In this document: piece after piece, positions 19,883 through 32,897 of the stretch | Layout: each line of letters starts with the position of its first letter | How positions within the stretch are numbered: the first letter of the stretch is position 1 | Assembly: GCA_024114885.1 (NCBI GenBank) | Contig: CP099426.1 | Location: 1,364,001 to 1,428,000, forward strand | Length of the DNA: 64,000 bases | Reading direction: 5' to 3' | Source: Septoria linicola | Lineage: Eukaryota; Ascomycota; Dothideomycetes; Mycosphaerellales; Mycosphaerellaceae | Position numbers and translations under genes: made by a program | Notes under the pieces: generated by a model | Told to the model about the DNA's origin: nothing | Databases searched by the model: none | The model's input: the letters and a program-made list of their open reading frames with translations, nothing else

Positions 19883-21845
19883 AGCAGTGTGTGCGATGGC
19901 ACGCGGCGGCGATGGCCCACGAACCGCTGCTTGCAACAGGCGTGGTCGAGCTCACTGCTCAGTGGCTTCAGGCTGAGAGCGATGCTGACCATGGCCACTA
20001 CAAAGGCGACTGCGAGTGCTGCAACGATAGGAGCACAGGAGTATCCGATTCGTGTCATCTGTGTGGTACCCTGATTACTCGTGATATCTATCTGCACTGG
20101 AAAAATCGCAAGCGATGTCAACCAATGCAGAATGGCATTAAAGCTGATCATGGGTATGCTGTAGCGTAGTGGAAGCTGGAGCCAGTAAGTCGATCGTTGT
20201 TGACCTCCGGCAGTGCCTTTAGGTGCAGTAACGCGGAGGGCTTTGCGGCGGATGGCAAACTTGCTCCACTCTGAGGCCAAGTGCATTGTGGTGAAGCAGT
20301 TGATCCAGACACAGTAGAAGGAGGACAGCACGAGTTGAGGCGAGTTCGCAAGGAAAGAGGCCTTCATGAACCCAGCGGGACCATATGCAATCTTGATCGG
20401 GACCATGGCTCTGCTGTCAATCCTGCCAAATCCCAGGGCTGCGATCGTGACTCCATTGATCAGACCAAATGCAAGGAACGTAGTAGCCACGCCACTACTG
20501 AGCAACAACAAAGCAAGGGGAGTGAAGATCTGGGTTTTGCTCAATGCCGCATATCTTCGTCTTGGCTTTGTATCCGGTTTGCGACTAGAGCGATTGAGGT
20601 GGGTCATGTTTGTGACATCGTCAGTTGGCAGTAAGCATGTGCCTTTCGTCAGTCCCAGCGGCGAATGTAAGAATGTCTCCACTGCATCGCCTATCGACAG
20701 GATTATCGTTTCGGACATGCGCAGGGCCGCGAAGATGCAAGCTAGTTCGACAAGGTTGCAAACGCACACAATGGCCAGAACGTGTATGGAAAACTGTAGT
20801 CTGCATCGAGGCTGCATAGTTTCTGCCAGACAATGTAAGATCAGGAACTGGGCCTGCTTCGGGATCGTTCCAGGCACGCGATTCCAGACTCTCCATCTCT
20901 TTGGGTCATGTGGTAGGCCAAACTCCGTACAGCTGGTATCGCAGATCCAACTGGAGGTCACATTAGAGAAGCGCTCATAGCCAAAACCAGCAACTAATTG
21001 GGTCCACCAGATACCACTACTGCTGGCACCATCTGGCAGAGTACAATTCGGCGTTATCAGTACCACACTTGCGAAGTCCGAGACGAATTGACTTGAGTAG
21101 ATGTCGATGCACTTGGAAGTGGTCAGGTTTGCCAACCCTGTGGCATTAGCGGTCAGAAATTGGGGAACTCGCGGTCAAGGTTCTCTTTAATATGCTGTCC
21201 TCCATGGCCGAAGCTGGTAGATACTAATGCAGCACTGTAGGCGTTGGCATTGATTGTCTTGAACACGGCGGCATTGTAGAAGAGGTGAAGAGGTATGCTG
21301 CTTGCGGAAAGCAGTGTCCAGAGTATAGCACGACTGCGCTTGACGAGAATGAGGTTGCGTAGGCTTGAGATTCCGATGTCCATCCAGTAGCCTTTGCTGC
21401 GTGCACGATCGAGATCGTCCTTGGTGGATGCACTCGTGCACTGCATGATGTAATTCGAGCCACTAAGCAAGATGGGGCTCAACACGTCGATGATGATATG
21501 CAGCCATGTAGCTGACGTGTTCACATAGTCGTAACGACCTGTGTATGCAATGCTCAATCCATGTTGTTTCGGAAGAGTTGTCGCATACGCCAGTACTCCA
21601 ACATTCAGAGCCAAAACAGACGCGGTCGCCCAAAGGGATAGTCGTGCACTGAACCGCTAGCCTTGTTCGCTCTGTACCGATTCTACGCGCTTCTTGAATG
21701 CTGAGAAACCAGATTCAGCGACCGCGGGCGGCTCTGCACGCACATCCAAATGAAGCAGAGCTACACCATCGTCAAGCTCGATCTCGTCATATTGAGTTCG
21801 CCGTGCGCTTGTGAAAGATGCTCTGCCCAAGGCGTCAGCCAGTTC
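19849..21845 (-). pseudogene. DUF6536-family multi-pass membrane protein, apparently disrupted
   Basis: Two minus-strand frames together match one full-length DUF6536-type protein (about 660 residues; function unknown). The upstream frame (21845 to 21153) carries a hydrophilic N-terminus, a stop TAG at 21657-21659 where the family has Trp in GWRF (here G-stop-RFSARLSLW), then the diagnostic NYIMQC, YWMDIGISSLRNL and PLHLFYNAAVF segments. It ends at TGA just after LDREFPNF. The second frame resumes without a gap at FLTANATGLANL and runs to 19849 with further membrane helices. One missing T in the TTT run near 21157 would explain the switch; no GT-AG intron with the right phase was found. No ATG is visible at the start of the open frame. 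Sequencing error, an unseen intron or true decay are all possible. Confidence 0.7.
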
Positions 21846-22930
21846 TCATGTCCGAGTGGGGCTCCTAGGGTACCTTTGCGATGGCAATTCTGAGAGCTCC
21901 ATGTCTGTCTCGTGCGACTGTAAAGTCAGACAAGAGGAAGCTCATGATCAGCTGAGCCATCAGTGCGAGAAAGGCTGTTGTTCATCTGGTGTTCATAAGC
22001 GCCAGCCTCGCGGCACTCGGTTTGGAACTCTGTGCTCAGCGCGACAAGCCACCACACCATCGCTTCAATCAAACGCCAAGTAGGTAACACCGCAACGTGG
22101 GCATGCAGCAGTGCAACGCGAGCGCAACGCGACCAGTGGCTCTTTACTAGCTGAAGGTGACAGGGCGAAGCAGATTCTCAGCCTGCAGGGTCAGGCTGGC
22201 CAACAGTGTGTTCTGCTGCTTGTTTCGCAGCTCCACCGGGCTGTCTCCGCCCAGACGCATGTCCTGGGTAAAGCGAATCGTTATGGCTGCAGAATACTTC
22301 TGATGGTTGATGAGATTGTGTGCCCTGAAGTCGACAGCTGGGTTGCAGACTCTTAACACACCAAAGGAGGCAGGTTCAGGTCCCGAGGAGCGCTCCTGCC
22401 AGTTGATCACGATTATACTTGACGTATCCGCTGCGACCCAACATACAACACTGGATCAAATTAGAAAAGTATGAGACGTGGACTTACGGAGGTCCGCAGG
22501 ATTGGCCAAGAAGGCGTGTGGTTATGTTATACAGAGATACATGAAACTCTTCGTTACCGGGAGCTGACGCTGCGCCTAGCCTGCGAGTAGGGGCCACCAA
22601 TGTACAATGCAGTGCATCTTCAAGTGAGCCCTCCTCTTCGATGCAATAATTCAACTCGCCCCGCGCGCTCCTTCCTCGTGCTTACATGCCACGCTCTCGT
22701 CGTTACCCCTGGGGGAAGCGGACAGGAATAGCATATTGGCACAAGCACTCGTACTCGTCAATGTATCTCATGTCGGAAACGTGGTGGGGTATAGAACAAG
22801 TCGTGAAAAATTGCAATTAATGGCACTCTCAAGGTGAGAGAAAACCGTGATGCGTGCAGCCGGCGTATAGTTCGCGGCCACGCAATTTGTGATGTCGGTG
22901 TACGACAAGAGAATGTCGGATATGCTTTTC
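21846..22930. other. intergenic region
   Basis: About 1.1 kb upstream of the DUF6536 gene and downstream of the kinesin stop. A minus-strand frame at 22689-22147 looks protein-like in part but has no start codon and would need a 37-nt intron, so it is not called. No repeat seen. Confidence 0.4.
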
Positions 22931-25900
22931 CTAGAAGCAGTTCAATCCGCTTTTCTTCTTTTTCTTGTTCGCATTGAGCTCCTGCATGCGCTGCTCAAGG
23001 GCTGTTCGAGCCTTTTCAGCGCGCATGCGCATCTCGCGCTCTTCTTCTACAGCCTGCAGACTAGCACGCGAGTTGCTGCGCTCTTTGCGTAGACTGACGA
23101 GCTCATCTTCCAAGCTCTGGCACTTCTTTCGCCAGTTCTCCATCTCGGATTTGGTCCTATTCGCAGATGTCTCAAGATCCACAAGCGCCTCTTCAAGGGT
23201 CGCAGTCAGCTGCTTCTCGGCAAACAAGTGTTTCTCGATTGTTCTGATGCGCGCTTCTTGATCTTCGATGAGTTGCGACGCCGCCGGGCTTGGGCTGACC
23301 TCGTGAGATGTGTGCCTCGAAGCAGGTGGCGATCCACCGAGAGGAGACTGACCCCGCGGTGTAGGAGAAGTGGTGCGGTCCAGCGTGTTACCTTGCGAAT
23401 TGGCGGAGATTGGAGAACCTGGCAAAGGTGGAAGAGGGATTGAAGGAGGCGGTGTAGGTAGTGCTGCCGGCCCAGACTTGCGTTGAGTAGACGAAGACGA
23501 CGCTTGTCGACCAAGAGCGAGTGTGGCAGCATCGGGAGATAGCGAGTCGCGATTCCACTGAGAGGAGGCGTTTGAGGTCAACGACAAATGCTTGAACGCA
23601 TTGAGTTGTTGCTGTAGGGGATCAGTATGTGAGACACGCGTACGGGTCGTGCTACTCACCTCGAGATGCACGCCTCGCGCCTTTGCGTCTTCCAGCTCCT
23701 TCTCGAGTGCGGTGCGCGCTTCGTTCGTTTCCGATTGCATGCTGGACAGACGCTTGTTGGTGGCCTGATGCTCATCATAGGTCGAATTGAGCTGTTCCTC
23801 GAGCTGATCAACAAGTGCAGATGTCTTGTTGTATTTGTCGGTAATCTCTTCCAGTTTCTTCCCCCGTTCCTCGCTGACAACCCTCAGCTGCTCAAGACCA
23901 CTTTCAAGATCGCTCGACCGATTGACAGCATTCTGGAGCTCTTCTTGCACGGCTTTCAGGTCGTTTGTTGTCTTCAGGTGCCTGCCATGCAGTTCCTTGC
24001 CCTCCTCCACCAGGCCAGAAATGTGGCTATGCAGCTGGGTACGATCAGTCTCGTATCCGAGTGCGGACGAAGCAAGACGAAGCAGGCCTGTGACTTCGCT
24101 CTTTGCCTCTTCGGCTTGCTTCTCGAGATCAGCAGTCACTTGTTCATGCTTTTGTTGGAGCTCCGTGTATCTTGCATTGTGCTCTTCCACCTCCTTGGTA
24201 TGTGAAGCTTGCAAAGATTCTAGGCTCTCTTGGTGAATGGTGATGGCAGACTTGTGCACTTGTAGCTGACTTTCGAGGTTGGACACGAGCTCCTTGTGCT
24301 GAGCGAGCTCCTTCTGCGTCAGCTCACGGGATACACCATCGCCTTCCAGCTGCTTCTGCATGTCGCCGTATTGTTGTTGCAGCTCTTCGAGGCGAGTCAC
24401 GCGCTCCTCGGCAATAGTCTTGTGCTCTTGCACTTGCGTGTTCAGAGTATCAACTATCGCCTGGTGCTTTGCCCTTTCCTCGACCAAAACCTCTTCCGTG
24501 ATGGTATTTCCGGGTTCTGGCGCAGAGCGATCGGTTGCTTCGGCCTTGTTGAGCGACGACTGTAGCTCGGAGATTGTCTTCATCAGGTTGTTCTGAGAAG
24601 CAGTCATGCTATCAACTGCTTCGCGATGCTTCACCTCCCACGCAGCAACTTCTTTCTGCAGCCTGTCGACTTCATCATGCTGTGTCGAGCGGGAGGCCCC
24701 TTCTGTGGCCTGTTCCGAGGGCATCATCATCTGTGGTGTGATTTCCATCCCTGGCGTGGCAGGGAAATGGCCAGGCAAGTCGATGGGCGTCGGCAGAGAA
24801 TCGCCGGCAAAGTTCTGGTGCTCAGCGATTGTAGCTTTGAGGTGCGCAACTTCTTCTTCCAGCTGTTTTTCACGTGCAGCGTGTTGCTCGTGTAGCGATC
24901 GAATCTTGTTCTCGCTCTCCATAAGTTGCTCACGCATCTGACCAACCACAGAGAAGTCGACTCCGGATGCGCTGACGGCAGCCAGGCTTGACCTTTCGCG
25001 TGTGAGACCTGTAATGATTGTCTGCTTTTGTTCCATATCTTTGCGCAAGGTGGCGATTTCAGCCTCAAGTGACTGGACGCGCTCAGATCGGCTGTGCAGC
25101 TCTGTCATGACTGTGTTGAGATGCTGCTCGAATGTATGTCGCACATCAGCTTGGTCCTCAAAATTATTGAGTGCCATTGTGCGGAGCGACACGTAGGATC
25201 TAGATGCGCGATCAGAGTTGCTGCCGAGTATCTCCTCAGATCTCCTTCGCCACGAGCCTTTGGGTGGAAGGCCTGGTGACGAGCCGAAGCTTGGCGACGA
25301 AGGGAACGCTGGTGACGAGGAGCGCTTAGAAGACTGCACTTCTTGCTTGAGCTCCTCGACGTGACTGAGAGTGGCCTCGTGTCGCTGTGCCAAACTCATG
25401 TAGTTCTTAGTCAGCTCCGCGACAGACACTTCCTTCTCAGCATGCAGCTTCTTGAGCGTCTCCATTTCGTGCAGGACTTGTTGATGCTCATCCGTAGTCG
25501 GGCTTGCTGTTGCAACAGCAGGTGATTCACTGCCGGAGATCCGCGTCGCCTTGTCCACGGCGCCACCATTCTGCGCCTGCTGCGAAGACAACTCCGAGCG
25601 TGATGATCGCGAGGATGAAAGCTGCCCTTCGGTAGCCTTGTCCTCGTCTTTCATCCCCGCCTCTGCTAAAAAAGAGTTGCGACTGCTTGACACAGAAGAA
25701 TCGTCATCTTGTTGTACCTTGGCCCCAACTTCCTTGCCGTACTCCAGCTTCGCGAGTGTCTCCAGAGCGGTTCGATACTTCTGCTGGAGATTATCGTAGT
25801 CAGTAAGCACAGATTCATGCTCAGACCGGAGGTCAAAGAATTCTTGTGTCAAGTTTTCCAGTTTCTCGGCGACGAAATCGTCTTGAGCCGGCGTGCGCTC

Positions 25901-28311
25901 AGGCTCGGCGGTGGATGCTCGTTTTGGGTGCTCTTCGATGGCTGTAGACTCGTGCTCGATCTTTTCGAAATCGTCGTCGCCATTCGTGCTTGTAGGTCCC
26001 CGGAATGGATCGTAGTCCTCCGCATGGCCATTCGTTTTGGGCACGGGCTCTGGCGAATGGGTTGAGGCACGACCATTTGTCGTGGGCTCTCGCATGCCAT
26101 CTAGCTCACCCAGCAAGTTATCGAGTCTGCCGATACTTCGTTGTCGCTCGACCACATGCTCGAGGCGATCGATTTCGCGTTGCATGATTTCCTGGTCTTG
26201 TTCTGCTTCGGCCAGGCGCTCCTCGAGGGTCGATATATACTCTTCAGCATTGCCCTCGCTGTCTCGCACCCGAGCAATCTCTTTGCGTAGCTCGCTGATC
26301 ATGGTATCTTTGCGATCTTCTTCAGAAGAAGCTCCCTCCATTTTGTCTTCCAGATCACGAGTATACGAATCGTTGTTGGCCTCGCGCTCCATGTACTTGG
26401 CGATTCGTGTCTGCAGCTGTTTCTGGATAGTGTCCATGTATGCGATTCGAGTCTCTTTCTCCAAAAGTGTGCTTTCGGAGCTCGATAGCGACGATCGTGT
26501 CTGGGACAACGACGTTTCCAAGCTCTGGATTGTCTTCTCGTACTCGAGCACAACTTGTTCGACAGCCTCCGCAAAAGAATTCGATCGCTTGATCCGCTCG
26601 CTGGCATTTTCGCCAATTGCCTCATTGAGAAGCGGGGTGTCTACGTTTTCGTTGTCCCTCGACTTGGAGATTTCGGCGATGAGTTTGGCGTGTCGTTGAC
26701 TGAGAGCGTTATAATTCTCCTGCATGTCCATCAACTGCGACTGTAATTCATTCTCCCGACCTCGTGATCGATCAGTACGGTCGTGTCCGTCCAGCGCTCG
26801 TCCATTGGAGTGCTCAGCGTGGCGAATTTGATCTCGAAGAAAGCTGACTTCAGCGCGCAGACGGTCGATAGCAGCCTGCTTGTCCGTCTCTTCGTGCGTC
26901 TGCTGGATCTCGGGCTTGCTTTGGATAGCACGAGCTCGCTGAGCGTATGTGACTGTGTTCAGCGTCTCGCTCAAATGGAAGACCGCGGGCGTAACGCAGG
27001 CCACCATGAATGTGATCGCATTGCCGCCAAGAGAATCTTGCAGCAGCCTTGTGAGGCGGGAGTCGCGATAAGAGATGTGACCATTGCCGCCCTTGGAAGA
27101 TAGCTGAGAAATGACTTTGCCCAAGCTGGCCAGTCCTGCATTGATGGAGATTCCCTCTTTTGCGCGGTCGCCCGTCGCACCGGTGTTCTTCAATCGTTCG
27201 CTGCCGGCCAAGTCGACGAAATGCAATTTGCTGTCAAGGGTCACAACGCTTTCACCTCCGTTCAGTTGCTCAATCGACATGGACCTTCTCGTGTCAGTCT
27301 TGGACGTCTGCCCTGATGGGTCATGCTTCTTCTGGATGAGGTTCAAGCTGAAGACAGCATGTGAACGAGAAGAACGAGCATTGATAGCAGTGGCATCTGT
27401 CTGCCTGATCTGCGACCCGAAGTTAAGTGCATTCAGCATGTCTTCTGCAGAATTGACTGGAACCTGGGTAAGACCTGTGAGCATGATCCTCCCTTTGATA
27501 TCTTCCCGAATCGCGACTTGCGCACGCTCTGCTTGCGGCACAGATTCTGGAACCAACAGATCACGCAGCTGCTCATTATAGATCTCGACGTAGGATGCGC
27601 GAAGCTCCCAGTTCTTCGCGGCTCCGTTGGTCGCCTTCTGTAGCATCGCGTGGTTTGGTAGCGCTTGTGTCGAATAGCGCTTGGGCGTTTGCAGACCGGA
27701 AGGTCTCGTCACCGGAGCGCCATTGAGCTTCTCGAACAATGCCTCAGCAGCCCGTGGTACTATGCCCTTCACCTCTGCCTCGTCTTGATCCTCGGGGCCG
27801 GATGTACCCATTGTGTAGGATTTGCCAGCGCCGGACTGGCCATAGGCCAGGATGGAGACATTGTAGCCTTTCACGAACGATGTCACACTATCGCTCATGT
27901 ACTCCCACACGCCTTCCTGTGTCGTTGATTCATCAAAGACGCGGTCGAACACGAAGAGCTTCTTGCCCTGCGGCGATTGGACTGAGAGGTTGCTGTCTGT
28001 CGGGACTTCACACGTGCTTTCCCGAAATCGCTGTGGAATGAGATCGAATCCAGGATCGGTGGGTCTGAGAGGTGGACGGACTCGCACAGCTATACGAATA
28101 GTATGGTTAGCATGCTCGTGGACTGAAGATGACAATGCTATGTCTACTGACCAACTTTCACTGATGTGCGCGGGCCCTCATCGTCACTGGCATGATCCGC
28201 AAAGCGAGACTGGGTGCGCTTGTGGTTATGCCTCATGCTCGCGGTGCTCGGCCGCTGCACTTGAGCCTGGTGGACGCCCGGCGACAGCGGAGGTGGTGAA
28301 GTAGGCTCCAT
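22931..28311 (-). CDS. kinesin motor protein, kinesin-4-like, with long coiled coil
   Basis: Plus-end-type kinesin with an N-terminal motor. Exons 28311-28152, 28089-23660 and 23611-22931 give 1756 residues. The first exon (53 codons, Pro/Ser-rich then GPRTSVKV) joins at AVRVRPPLRP across a 62-nt intron with a CTAAC branch; reading on through the intron gives a false start. Motor landmarks: P-loop AYGQSGAGKSYTMG (about 135-148), switch I SSRSHAVF, switch II VDLAGSER (about 345). From about residue 440 on, the chain is mostly heptad coiled coil broken by Ser/Pro-rich stretches. The tail has a Pro-rich segment (about 1600-1670) and ends in a Lys run then SGLNCF. The second intron (23612-23659, 48 nt) is in frame and stop-free. 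The motor head looks most like kinesin-4 (KIF4/KIF21), which shortens and bundles microtubules; kinesin-3 or an orphan class cannot be excluded. Confidence 0.92.
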
Positions 28312-31300
28312 GGTCGCAACGCAGGAGAGACGGCTAGAACACCACGCTGTCTGGACGAGAGCCCCCAGACCGGGGGGTCTGTCGCTTGGCTATGTCGGCG
28401 TGTTTCACGGCCACTTACTAGGTCGTGGATAGCTGCCGCGGAGGATTGTGATGCTAGGCAAGCGAGCGTCGAATACGACTCGAAGATGTCGTTTGTTGTG
28501 ATTGCTGTGATTGTTGTCGTGGTGGCAGTCGGCGATGTCGAGGGGCGAGATTAGAGATGGCGCTGTGTTTCACAGAGGATATGCTGCCTGCCACGTTGGC
28601 CAGGATTGGACCTCGTTGTTTCATGCGCTGGCGATCCTCAATATTGATAAAAGATGGCGGAGGCGTCGCGCTCTCACCACCACCACAATGATGACAATCG
28701 CGCTGCAGTGCGCAAATGTCGAGTGCAAGAATAGCAGCGGAACAATGGTGGCAGGGAGAAGTAGAAGCACATGCGCGCACTAGTTACTACGCTCGCTCGC
28801 AGCGCCCGCTCTTCTTGTTCTGCTTTCGCTTCTTCGCCCTGGCGATTATTGCTCCGCCAAAACGGAACGACACTCCTTTGCTGCTCGCACATCGGACTTA
28901 AAAGGGGCACTTTAGCGTCTGTAGCTTATTCACTCCCTGCATGCGCCTAAGGAGAGTCTCAATCGATGGCGGCATTTCGTTTCCTCCACACAGTAAACAC
29001 ACACAGTCATTGTTCGAAGTACAATCAGCATCACAGATGAGTCGTTCTGGAAGCCGCTGCAAGTATCAATGCTATGCCGCCATGCAGTCGGTACCATGGG
29101 TGAGACACGGCATACCGGAGGAGGGAAGCTGCCCTCCGCTTGCCGCTGTCTAGCAAATTCAAGCTCTCGTTTAGAGCAAACCTACCTGGTCACCGGCATT
29201 GATTATGATCCTGAAACACCACCTAAAAGACAACAGTGACTCGATATTGACACCCGTTGCACGTCGTGTCAATCAAGCAGCCTGACGGCGACCCTCATAG
29301 TTCTTTCACTGCTATCGACAGAAATGAGAGAAATCATTCGGCGAGCGTACACGTACCTGCAGCTTTCACAGCTAGCACCGGCAGCCTTGCAGACAGGCGT
29401 GGGGAGGCAGACACGCATCCACTGCGCATCCGTAGGCAGAACTCTTTCCACCCTTTGACGACGCCTCACAAGATCCAGCCCGCCACCACTTTGCTGGCTT
29501 CTGATCATCTCGGCAGCGATTTCCAGTGTTCAAGCGGAGTTCACAGTCTCTCCACACAACTTGAGAGTTGTTTCATAATGTCATCTCAATGCTCCCCTGG
29601 ATCCTGCAGACCCTTTGCTTCGGCACTGTCAAAACTTGTCTGGTACCCGATGTCAGCTCCGACACGTAGCAACGCCTGCGACGCCTGCCGAAAAACGAAG
29701 ATACTGGTACACTGCGGCTGCTAGAGTAGCCAAGCAGCAGCAGCACCGCTACCAGATCCTGTGACTCGTGGCTGCTAAGGTGATCCTGGTCAGCGGTGCC
29801 ACCTTTCGGCCAGCTTGACTCTCACCCGCCAACCTAATCTGCGGCTTAAGGACACGCTTATGATCTACTGCAAATCACATTTCTTCGAGAACTCATCGAT
29901 GGGGTGATGTGTTGACGACATATTTGCGACAGCACGCGTCCCGTCCCTCCGATTGCTGCCCAACATTATTGGCAGTCTGCTGTGCAACTCCACGCGCTGT
30001 GTCCTCCCACGAGCAACATCAGAATGCAGTGCCAGCACAAACGTGGCTGGTACGACTTGAGTTACTATTATGAGCGACTGAGCACTCCTTGCATCCTGCA
30101 TTCGCTACAAGCAGGCACTACAGAGACAGGCACGGCAGATTTGGGCCACTTCGCCTCATGTCTCTCGTTACTAAGATAGGTCACAGCATGAACAATGGAT
30201 CTCACGATATGATCTTGAGAGGTGGTCAGCTACCGCGCTGCAGCATACACTGCTGATGCTTGCTGCATATTCTCCAGCACTGCGGTCTCCAAACAGCCTC
30301 GTCTCATCTATCTCGAATGTCCTGTCAATATATGCGGCCGCTAAACGGTCTTGCCTTGCACGTTGGCGTCGTGCTCACACTTTCTGTGTCTCTCAAAAGG
30401 GCCGTCTCACCTGCAAGTCCCGCAGCACTTCGGCAGTCTTCGACGGCGGCTACACGCAAATGAAACACGGGATGGTCTTGGAAACAGCCAGATACACTTG
30501 GGTTTTGCCATTCGCATCATCATCTTCTGCCGTCTCACGATTAAGCATCGATACTCGTCACGGCATTCAGCAATTGCCCATATACAGAAGACACAAGCAA
30601 TTACACAACATCCGAGCGTAGTGTTCTATCCAGCTTCTGGGAAGTGCTACTACTGTAGACGGCGACCCAGAATGTATCGGAGCGGCGGCACCGGTCGCTA
30701 GCTGCTGACTGATAATTATAGTGTGCCGAAGACAGATCTTGGGCAGAAGTCTAATTGTAGCTAAGCAGCCTTGGGGAAATCGCACGGCAGCCAGTCCTAC
30801 GGGTCAGCTCGCACCAGCAACTCGTAGTTCAACATACGGTAACATCGCATAAGACACCATATAACCATCTCGACAGATCCCGACCAGAGCATGTTAGTAA
30901 CGCTTTCGAGAGTACACATGAGACGAGATACTTCACAACTGGACAGCATCAACCTTAGAACTTCATTGTGCTTGCTTCACGACCACGATCGAGTCACTTG
31001 CGAATACCCATATCTGAGCATATACGGATGCATTGATCCAGAGCAGTATAAGCACACTGCGAGACCGAGGTGTCGAGATGATCAACAAGGACCCCTCAAG
31101 TAGGATCTTTCATCACGCACGGCGCGAGCAAAATATATTGAATGCACGGCCTATCACTGTGGGTACGATCAAAACTGCTCTACCTGAAACGTTTTCGGCA
31201 GAGCTCCACGTGAAGTAAATTGAAGGAGAAGCCTACTTCGACTTCACTCCTCTCGTCGCATTGCTTTCCCTGGCAAGCAGTGATCGGCGGATCTTCAATA

Positions 31301-32897
31301 CTGTAAAGCGGAAGAACGCGTGCGGTCAATTGCCAATTGGGGACTTCCATCAGGACTGTATGCGCTAATTCACTAGATGGACAGAGGCTGTGACGACCTG
31401 CCGACAAGACTGTATCCGCCTGTGTTGTCACACTGCTCAGCGGCGAACAAGCTCTGCAACAGCATGCAATGGTTTTCGGGAACTTTTCACGCCGCACACT
31501 CCCCTCAGCAGACGATATGGAGAAGTCCTCATTCTGCAAGAGTGAAGCAGAACGGGACAATATCTCTCATGTGATCAACCTGATTGACGATCACGACGCC
31601 TTCGACTCCTAACGATCACACCACAGATCGATGACATGACTTCTGCGGCGCAAGGCTGCGTACCTCTGCAACTAACGAGCATTCTGAATGTCGCTTAAGA
31701 ACCAATTTCTCTGAGATGCAGGAGACGATTGCTTTGCATGCAGGAACATATTCTGAAGCTAACATGTGCTCGCTACCAGCGTCGTGCACAACATCCTAGT
31801 AATACCATCTGCCGAGCCGAACATTCGACGAGCCATGATGCAGCAACAAAGCCTTCCAGGAATCCCTCCGATCATCTAGAGCCGTCTGAGCAGGGCTTCG
31901 GTCGATGTGGGGTTGATCGTGGGTAGGCAGGCCGCCTGAGTGTCTGCGGGCTTAGGGTTGTTCGTCAATTTGTCGTGGGACGACGGTGATGTGGTCACGA
32001 TCAGATCGCAACATGATATCTCTGTTCAAGTGACTCGACCTATACAGACGGAGAATATCTGCCAAAGATCATCGTGTGCTTACCAGCGGTTCGATCGATA
32101 TTGAGTACGGAGCTTGAATGACCACTTCTTTCGAGTTGAGAACGAGAATGATCGTTCACTTCACTACTACTTGGAGGTGTCTAGGCTGTCGTCGCTCTTG
32201 ATCTAGACAGCCAACTTGCGGAAATATGCACATGAGAAGAAAGTCTATGTTCAAATCATGTTGAAAACGCCCCTTTGCTCAGAAGGCGGCCAACACTAAC
32301 AGCACATTCAGCTCTGTAGCTTCGAACTTATACAGCTGTTGTCCCGAACACTTCAGTTACTGCTTCTGCATGCCGCCTCTTCCTGTCAGAGTGGTATTAG
32401 GATTGCCCAAGAGGCAAAAGCAAGAGACTTGATGCTTCTGTTACCGGCATTGCAGCCATGTTTCGTGCCATGACAGGGAGATGAGTCCGAGAAGGAGATC
32501 TGCGGTACTGGGCGTCGCATGATCGGACGGCTGTTTCCTCTTGATGCTCTTGTGACCCAGCAGAGGCAACGGATCAGATCGTGAGTGACATTGGTGAGCT
32601 CTTGACCACAGCTTCCCCTGCTGGCTTACGCTTGCGATGGCTTATTCATGACCGCCGAATTCATGAAGCTGGCATAGCTTGACAAGGAAATGGTAGCCAA
32701 GGCAAGAGCGTGAGACAAGGTGTTCGCGCTCTTTTCATTGTGAGAATTCGAGTACGCTGACGAGATCACCGACTCTGCGCACTGCCACACCTTGATTTCC
32801 ACGCAGATGCCAAAGTGGGTTCATCGAGGGGCTCTGCTAAAGTCGTCGAGATAGTCCAGTGGTTGATGATGACACCTTCCAGGCTGGCTCGACTCTC
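28312..32897. other. 4.6-kb gene-poor region
   Basis: Only ORFs of 60-155 codons, overlapping on both strands, with no recognised domain, coherent splice structure or codon bias. The segment 28312-28600 must carry the kinesin promoter (GT/TG-rich around 28490-28530). I see no long terminal repeats, transposase or reverse-transcriptase motifs, no tRNA, and no extreme AT bias as expected of heavily RIP-mutated repeats. It may hold non-coding RNA or fast-evolving small genes that cannot be seen by eye. Confidence 0.5.

Noticed and set aside
21138..21230. An intron (GTATCT..CACAG, 87 nt) bridging the two DUF6536 frames
   Set aside because: Its length is a multiple of three and its phases do not connect the two frames.
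22147..22689. Minus-strand frame with protein-like parts that can be joined by GTAAGT..CCAG
   Set aside because: The intron would be only 37 nt, the upstream frame has no ATG, and no domain is recognised.
26037..26699. 220-codon plus-strand ORF opposite the kinesin
   Set aside because: Ser/Arg-rich mirror of the Glu/Gln-rich coiled-coil coding strand; a shadow of the real gene.
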